Shown in pieces: positions 44,037-47,606 of a stretch of 47,606 bases of DNA. The stretch covers positions 1 through 47,606 of the IMG/VR virus record IMGVR_UViG_3300042549_007687, one strand, 5' to 3'. A model generated the notes under the pieces. The model was not told the origin of the DNA. It saw nothing but the letters and a program-made list of their open reading frames with translations, and ran no database searches. The translations under genes and the position numbers were made by a program. Source of the stretch: a virus. Every line of letters starts with the position of its first letter. Positions within the stretch are counted from its first letter, which is position 1.

Positions 44037-44292
44037 CAATTACACTCCCATATAAAAGTGGACGCAATTCATTAACAGCATCAGTTAATTGAGAAAATAG
44101 ATCTCCGACTTCATCATCTTTCTCAAACATCTGTTTTTCGTCTAGCGTCCGCATAATGTTTAATGTTCTTTGCAAACGAGTATAAAAATTTTCAATTGCA
44201 GTTTCCATAATTTCGTTTTTACGCAACATATTAAATACTGCGTATCCCAATGCACAATTTAATATTGTACTAAAAATTAATAGAAATATCAT
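44005..44292 (-). CDS. Small membrane-anchored protein upstream of sigma factor
   Basis: 95 residues. Residues 2-22 are a hydrophobic N-terminal segment (signal anchor). The remainder is helical and acidic, with an MFEKDDEVGDLFSQLTDA segment resembling a conserved motif of small proteins in T4-like aquatic phages. It overlaps both neighbours: four bases with the lysozyme-like gene upstream (ATGA) and about 30 bases with the sigma factor. Function unknown. Confidence 0.55.
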   Translation of the reverse strand: MIFLLIFSTILNCALGYAVFNMLRKNEIMETAIENFYTRLQRTLNIMRTLDEKQMFEKDDEVGDLFSQLTDAVNELRPLLYGSVIDGETEEKTAR

Positions 44293-44810
44293 AATGTAAT
44301 TTTATAATTTGAAAATGTATGCAAATATTCACGAATACTTGTACCATTGGCGTCGGTTCTACCGTATGCATCATTACTTCCAAAGAATAATTTCACATTA
44401 TTGGAACCTGCCAAGTGTGCCGCAGCTAATACTCCTGATCGTGTAATTTTTACACCCTTTACTACTTTGTTTTCGTATTTAACGATTATTGAATTTAATT
44501 CTTTATTATTTGCTCGTAGATATGCAACCATCACAGAATCTTGCAGTTCTGTATCGGATAAAAACTTTTTCTTTGTTATATTAAATCCAAGTACTTTAAC
44601 CGTACTTGGTGAAAATTGATACTTTCCCATCATACCAAATTTATTAACTACATGTGAAGTATTATCACTTTCTCGACGTGCCATATGATGAAGGAATTTT
44701 TCTAATTCCGTTGGTTGTGACTTAACAACACGATTAGGTACATATACTTCATTTATTTTTAACATCAGTAAAATTATCAGCGTAGCTGATATGGTTATTA
44801 ACTTCTTCAT
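44289..44810 (-). CDS. Membrane-anchored lytic transglycosylase-like protein
   Basis: About 173 residues from the ATG at 44810, which has AGGAG six bases upstream. Residues 4-19 form a hydrophobic signal anchor. A probable SLT-type lysozyme domain follows: catalytic Glu in MARRESDNTSH, then FGMMGKYQFSPSTVKVLG, and a later AAHLAGSNNVKLFF motif matching the lytic transglycosylase AxxxxGxxxV region. It would cut peptidoglycan, for lysis or DNA entry. The signal anchor raises the possibility of a signal-anchor-release endolysin. It overlaps the membrane gene downstream. Confidence 0.7.
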   Translation of the reverse strand: MKKLITISATLIILLMLKINEVYVPNRVVKSQPTELEKFLHHMARRESDNTSHVVNKFGMMGKYQFSPSTVKVLGFNITKKKFLSDTELQDSVMVAYLRANNKELNSIIVKYENKVVKGVKITRSGVLAAAHLAGSNNVKLFFGSNDAYGRTDANGTSIREYLHTFSNYKITL

Positions 44811-44823
44811 ACTTTCTCCTGTA

Positions 44824-45870
44824 TTAGAGTAAGTGTGGTCTTGCCTCACGAATTCCAGCATTCGTGACTATAACATATGACGGAGTAAATTCACCAATAC
44901 TCATTGCTCCGGCGTATGACAAGGCCGACCGTAATCCATCTGTTAATCCATCCACAGTAAATTTTACTTTACCCTTGAATGGAACAATAGTAGATTCACC
45001 CTCAACATTACGAGTTGTTTGTCCGTGGACACTCTTTGTTTCTAATGATGCAGCTCCACGGTACCGTTTATATAAACCATTTTGTTTTTCAATAATAGCA
45101 CCAGGCGATTCTTTTGTTCCCGCTAGTAGTGATCCAAGAATTACCGAACTTGCTCCAACTGCCAGTGCTTTGGCGATATCACCACTAGTACGAATACCAC
45201 CACACGCAATAACAGGAACACTTACGACATTTGAGGTTTCTAACAGGGAAGTAACATTTGGTACACCAAACCCAGTTTTAACACGAGTTGTACACAATGA
45301 ACCACCCCCAATACCTACTCGAATTGCATCAGCACCCCAGAATTCTAATTCTTCAGCAGCTTCGGCGGTTGCTACATTTCCAGCGATGATATCAATGTGT
45401 GGAAAGTTATCCTTAATTTTAATAATTGCTTCACGAACAAATGCGTGATGCCCATGTGCCACATCTATTAATATAACATTCACTCCAGCATTAATCAAGG
45501 TGTCGGCGCGTTCAAAATAATCTCCATTTGCTCCAATTGCTGCCATAATTGGAACAGTCATTCCATTCCAATTCTTATATATTTCCTCATAGAACACTGC
45601 CGCTTTTACCTGATGTACTTCTTCGGCTTGTTGTTCAATTGACATAAACCGATGAATACATCCAACACCACCCAATTCTGCCATCGCAATCGCCATTTCA
45701 GAATCACATACGGTATCCATAGGTGATGCAATGAGAGGAATCTTAATACTATAATTAGTTGTTAATCTAGTAGTAAGGTCAATTTGCGACCGTGATTCAA
45801 TATCCGAATACGCAGGAATTAAATTGATATCATCGTAGGTCAGTGCTTGTTTACCGTGTAATGGTTGCAT
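44824..45870 (-). CDS. IMP dehydrogenase / GMP reductase family enzyme, no CBS domains
   Basis: 348 residues, similar to GMP reductase; bacterial IMP dehydrogenase is about 490 because of CBS domains, which are missing here. LTYDDINLIPAYSDI opens the barrel. The catalytic loop GIGGGSLCTTR has its Cys at about 193; the usual loop is GPGSxCTTR, so a Pro-to-Gly change is seen. CGGIRTSGDIAKALAVGASSVILGS binds phosphate. The flap region RGAASLETK is atypical of both families, so the choice between IMP and GMP is open. It would shift host purine pools. The start overlaps the previous gene. Confidence 0.85.
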   Translation of the reverse strand: MQPLHGKQALTYDDINLIPAYSDIESRSQIDLTTRLTTNYSIKIPLIASPMDTVCDSEMAIAMAELGGVGCIHRFMSIEQQAEEVHQVKAAVFYEEIYKNWNGMTVPIMAAIGANGDYFERADTLINAGVNVILIDVAHGHHAFVREAIIKIKDNFPHIDIIAGNVATAEAAEELEFWGADAIRVGIGGGSLCTTRVKTGFGVPNVTSLLETSNVVSVPVIACGGIRTSGDIAKALAVGASSVILGSLLAGTKESPGAIIEKQNGLYKRYRGAASLETKSVHGQTTRNVEGESTIVPFKGKVKFTVDGLTDGLRSALSYAGAMSIGEFTPSYVIVTNAGIREARPHLL

Positions 45871-46477
45871 AATAATTATTTTGCTCTCGTTGCCGTAATA
45901 TGTCTTTGATATGATACAAAGCCCAATCTTCTTCTGCTGGTAAATGCGCTTCGGTTTTATGTCCAGATATTCGTTCGTGTACTTTATTTTGCCACTTAAT
46001 ATTATCTAAATTTTTATACAATCTTCCTTGGTAGTCAGGAAACATTACCCAATTATTTTCATTAACAGACCATCCCCACCGTTGGATATCTTCGTTGGTT
46101 AATCCATTAACAATATTTACCCGTGGTATCCAGAATAAATCTACTTCGGAATTGTGTCCTGTCAAGTCATGTATGTAGTTTAGTAAATTTTCGTTTAGTG
46201 TTTCGTCCGCGTCTACTTGAAAAATATACTCACCTTGACACAGTGAATTTAAATAATTTTTATGCTCTGCGAAATTACCATCGAATGTTCTGTGATGCAG
46301 CTGAATTTGATCTGTGTCTGCGTGTCTAAATAATAGATTTTGTGTGTACGGGTCGGTTGAGTTATCATCTAGTACAATTATTTCATCTCCAGTTTTTTCA
46401 CAAAACGGGATAAGTTGATCAAATAATTTTTCAATATAACCACCTTCATTTTTAGTAGTAACCGCGAAACTTATCAT
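45851..46477 (-). CDS. Family 2 glycosyltransferase
   Basis: 208 residues. MISFAVTTKNEGGYIEKL and EIIVLDDNSTD are the nucleotide-sugar binding motif, VDADE is the DxD-type metal site, and a later WQNKVHERI segment is typical of GT2 family members near the acceptor site. No transmembrane domain. AAGGAG precedes the ATG. It overlaps the endonuclease by four bases and the purine enzyme by 20. Phage GT2 enzymes modify DNA bases or surface sugars; the acceptor here is unknown. Confidence 0.8.
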   Translation of the reverse strand: MISFAVTTKNEGGYIEKLFDQLIPFCEKTGDEIIVLDDNSTDPYTQNLLFRHADTDQIQLHHRTFDGNFAEHKNYLNSLCQGEYIFQVDADETLNENLLNYIHDLTGHNSEVDLFWIPRVNIVNGLTNEDIQRWGWSVNENNWVMFPDYQGRLYKNLDNIKWQNKVHERISGHKTEAHLPAEEDWALYHIKDILRQREQNNYYATITR

Positions 46478-47370
46478 GTTAACTCCTTGTACTTAAATAA
46501 TGCTAATTCTTTTGCTTTTGCTTCTAGGTCAACATCAAATGTAAGTCCAAAATCATCAATTTTGTTGAACACATAATTGGCATGTGCTCGCGGATTACCA
46601 GATACATTCTCATTAAGATTTTTTGATTCACTATAATGAAACAATGGTGTTGTATCCCATGTAAATGTAGCCAACGCCGCTGCTTCTTTTGTAGTCAAAT
46701 CACTGTGATGAAATTGATGATGAAAATAATCGAAGGTGATAGGTATATAAATTTTCTTATATAGATTGTCATACAACTGTTGTACGGAAAAGGCTGCCGC
46801 TTTGTCATCGTTTTCTACCACCAATCGTTTCTTACAATTATCGGATAATCTATCGAATGCATTAATCCAACGGTCAATTGTATCTTGTGCGAAATTCATA
46901 CCGACATGAATATTAAGACAATTATAATGAGATGCTTGCAGTCCCATCAAGTCAAATACTTTAGAGTGATGTTCAAGATCATGGATAGCGTTATCAACTA
47001 CATGTGGTTTGGTGGAACCCAGTTTGACAAAATGATCGGGATGTGCGGTAATACGCTGTCCTGTTTTATGCGCTAATGTACCAGCTGCCAACAAGTACTG
47101 ACTAATTTGATCGAACTGTGGTAGGTCTTCCAGTGTATATCTGGAATGCCATGGGAAAATATTAGACGATATGCGAAATACTTTAATATTATTTTCCGAA
47201 TTCCACTTGATAATCTCTAATAAATCTTTGGCGTTTTGTAATGCCAATTCCGACGCATACGGAATACCCTTCTGTTCGAATGTGCGTAATATCATACCAC
47301 GATTTGTGGTAATATTACGAGATTTTTGTAGTGTAAGATTAATACAACAATATCCGACATTGTGTGGCAT
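46474..47370 (-). CDS. UV-damage endonuclease (UvsE/UvdE)
   Basis: 298 residues, close to the usual bacterial length. MPHNVGYCCIN opens the TIM barrel; the conserved segments FRISSNIFPWHSR, RITAHPDH, LNIHVGMN, VVENDDKA and ITFDYFHHQFHH supply the His/Glu/Asp metal ligands of the three-metal site. The enzyme nicks 5' to UV photoproducts. It opens a seven-gene transcript directly after a strong promoter and overlaps the glycosyltransferase by four bases. Related UvsE genes occur in many aquatic phages. Confidence 0.88.
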   Translation of the reverse strand: MPHNVGYCCINLTLQKSRNITTNRGMILRTFEQKGIPYASELALQNAKDLLEIIKWNSENNIKVFRISSNIFPWHSRYTLEDLPQFDQISQYLLAAGTLAHKTGQRITAHPDHFVKLGSTKPHVVDNAIHDLEHHSKVFDLMGLQASHYNCLNIHVGMNFAQDTIDRWINAFDRLSDNCKKRLVVENDDKAAAFSVQQLYDNLYKKIYIPITFDYFHHQFHHSDLTTKEAAALATFTWDTTPLFHYSESKNLNENVSGNPRAHANYVFNKIDDFGLTFDVDLEAKAKELALFKYKELT

Positions 47371-47397
47371 ATAGATATCCTTGTTAGTGGGATGTTC

Positions 47398-47427
47398 AAT
47401 ATACTACAATTGATGGTACTTTGTCAA
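47398..47427 (-). promoter_or_regulatory. Strong sigma70-like promoter of the UvsE operon
   Basis: On the minus strand TTGACA at 47422-47427 is separated by 18 bases from TATATT at 47398-47403 (five of six matches to TATAAT). It sits in the gap behind the small right-edge gene and before the ATG at 47370, leaving a leader of about 20 bases with AAGGAT. A six-base hairpin (GTGTTA / TAACAC) precedes it around the stop of the small gene. Likely a host-polymerase early or middle promoter for the operon ending in the sigma factor. Confidence 0.65.
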
Positions 47428-47430
47428 GTG

Positions 47431-47595
47431 TTATTTATTAACACCATTTCGTCGTGCCCACCACCGTTCCAAAACTTCTTCTGTTTCTGCTTTTGTCATA
47501 TATTGCGGAAATGGATCTTCTTCGTCCCAATCACCATTATTAAATGGTATTATTTTACGCTCTTCTTCTACTGGTTCTTCGGTGCGTTTTATCAT
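47431..47595 (-). CDS. 54-residue acidic protein at right edge
   Basis: A small complete gene read directly: ATG at 47595 with AGAGG five bases before it, TAA at 47431. The protein is acidic and aromatic: MIKRTEEPVEEERKI, then FNNGDWDEEDPFPQY, and a C-terminal helix EEVLERWWARRNGVNK. No family recognised. It lies just upstream of the strong promoter, so it belongs to the preceding transcription unit, beyond the window edge. Confidence 0.55.
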   Translation of the reverse strand: MIKRTEEPVEEERKIIPFNNGDWDEEDPFPQYMTKAETEEVLERWWARRNGVNK

Positions 47596-47606
47596 CGTTT
47601 CCTCTG

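Overview
This window looks like the structural and DNA-packaging core of a large, AT-rich, T4-like contractile-tailed phage. The evidence is recognisable T4 equivalents on one strand: major capsid gp23 (cut by the left edge), acidic core scaffold gp22, prohead protease gp21, portal gp20, large terminase gp17, baseplate wedge gp25 and gp6, a gp5-like hub protein, late sigma factor gp55, recombination nuclease gp46/gp47 and a primase. Every supported gene is on the minus strand, so transcription runs from high to low coordinates. Genes are packed tightly, many with ATGA stop/start overlaps, and most have AGGAG-type ribosome binding sites. I saw no tRNA, CRISPR array, insertion sequence or integrase. 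The tail sheath, tail tube, polymerase and helicase genes are not here. The host is not identifiable; SD use and sigma70-like promoters fit an ordinary bacterium. Several gene types (bS21, UvsE, CBS-less IMPDH-like enzyme, GCTD repeats) are known from aquatic metagenomic phages, so an aquatic origin is a reasonable guess.

Layout in transcription order. (1) 47.6-43.3 kb: a 54-residue protein, then a strong TTGACA/TATATT promoter and a tightly overlapped operon: UV-damage endonuclease, family 2 glycosyltransferase, IMPDH/GMP-reductase-like enzyme, membrane-anchored lysozyme-like protein, small membrane protein and gp55-like late sigma factor. (2) 43.3-23.4 kb: baseplate and tail genes, including the gp5-like hub, a coiled-coil protein, gp25, gp6, several beta-rich structural proteins, a 15-repeat Cys-rich protein and a 1,662-residue tail protein with a tail-protein-I-like segment and a LamG-like domain. 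(3) 23.4-18.9 kb: a DNA metabolism island with a PDDEXK-like nuclease, a primase and a single-chain Mre11-Rad50 (gp47-gp46) fusion. (4) 18.9-11.1 kb: a tail protein, a 1,035-residue HNH-like/ligase/nucleotidylyltransferase fusion, a zinc-ribbon protein, a two-membrane-segment coiled-coil protein and the terminase. (5) 11.1 kb to the left end: a run of small, mostly basic proteins, then portal, protease, a small membrane EF-hand protein, a metallopeptidase, a HAD phosphatase, phage ribosomal protein bS21, scaffold and capsid.

The genes suggest this logic. A host-type promoter starts the operon that ends in the sigma factor. Late units then begin at boundaries marked by a repeated hairpin/TATAAATA-type element (43.28, 18.93 and 11.11 kb, with related sequences elsewhere). 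Proheads assemble from gp20/gp22/gp23 and are processed by gp21. The most interesting reading of the left third is that many small proteins between terminase and scaffold share a short N-terminal peptide ending in an LxE- or IxE-type site. This resembles the capsid-targeting peptides that T4 uses to load internal head proteins, so the cluster may encode a cargo set packaged with the DNA. That is inference and is given as a testable finding.
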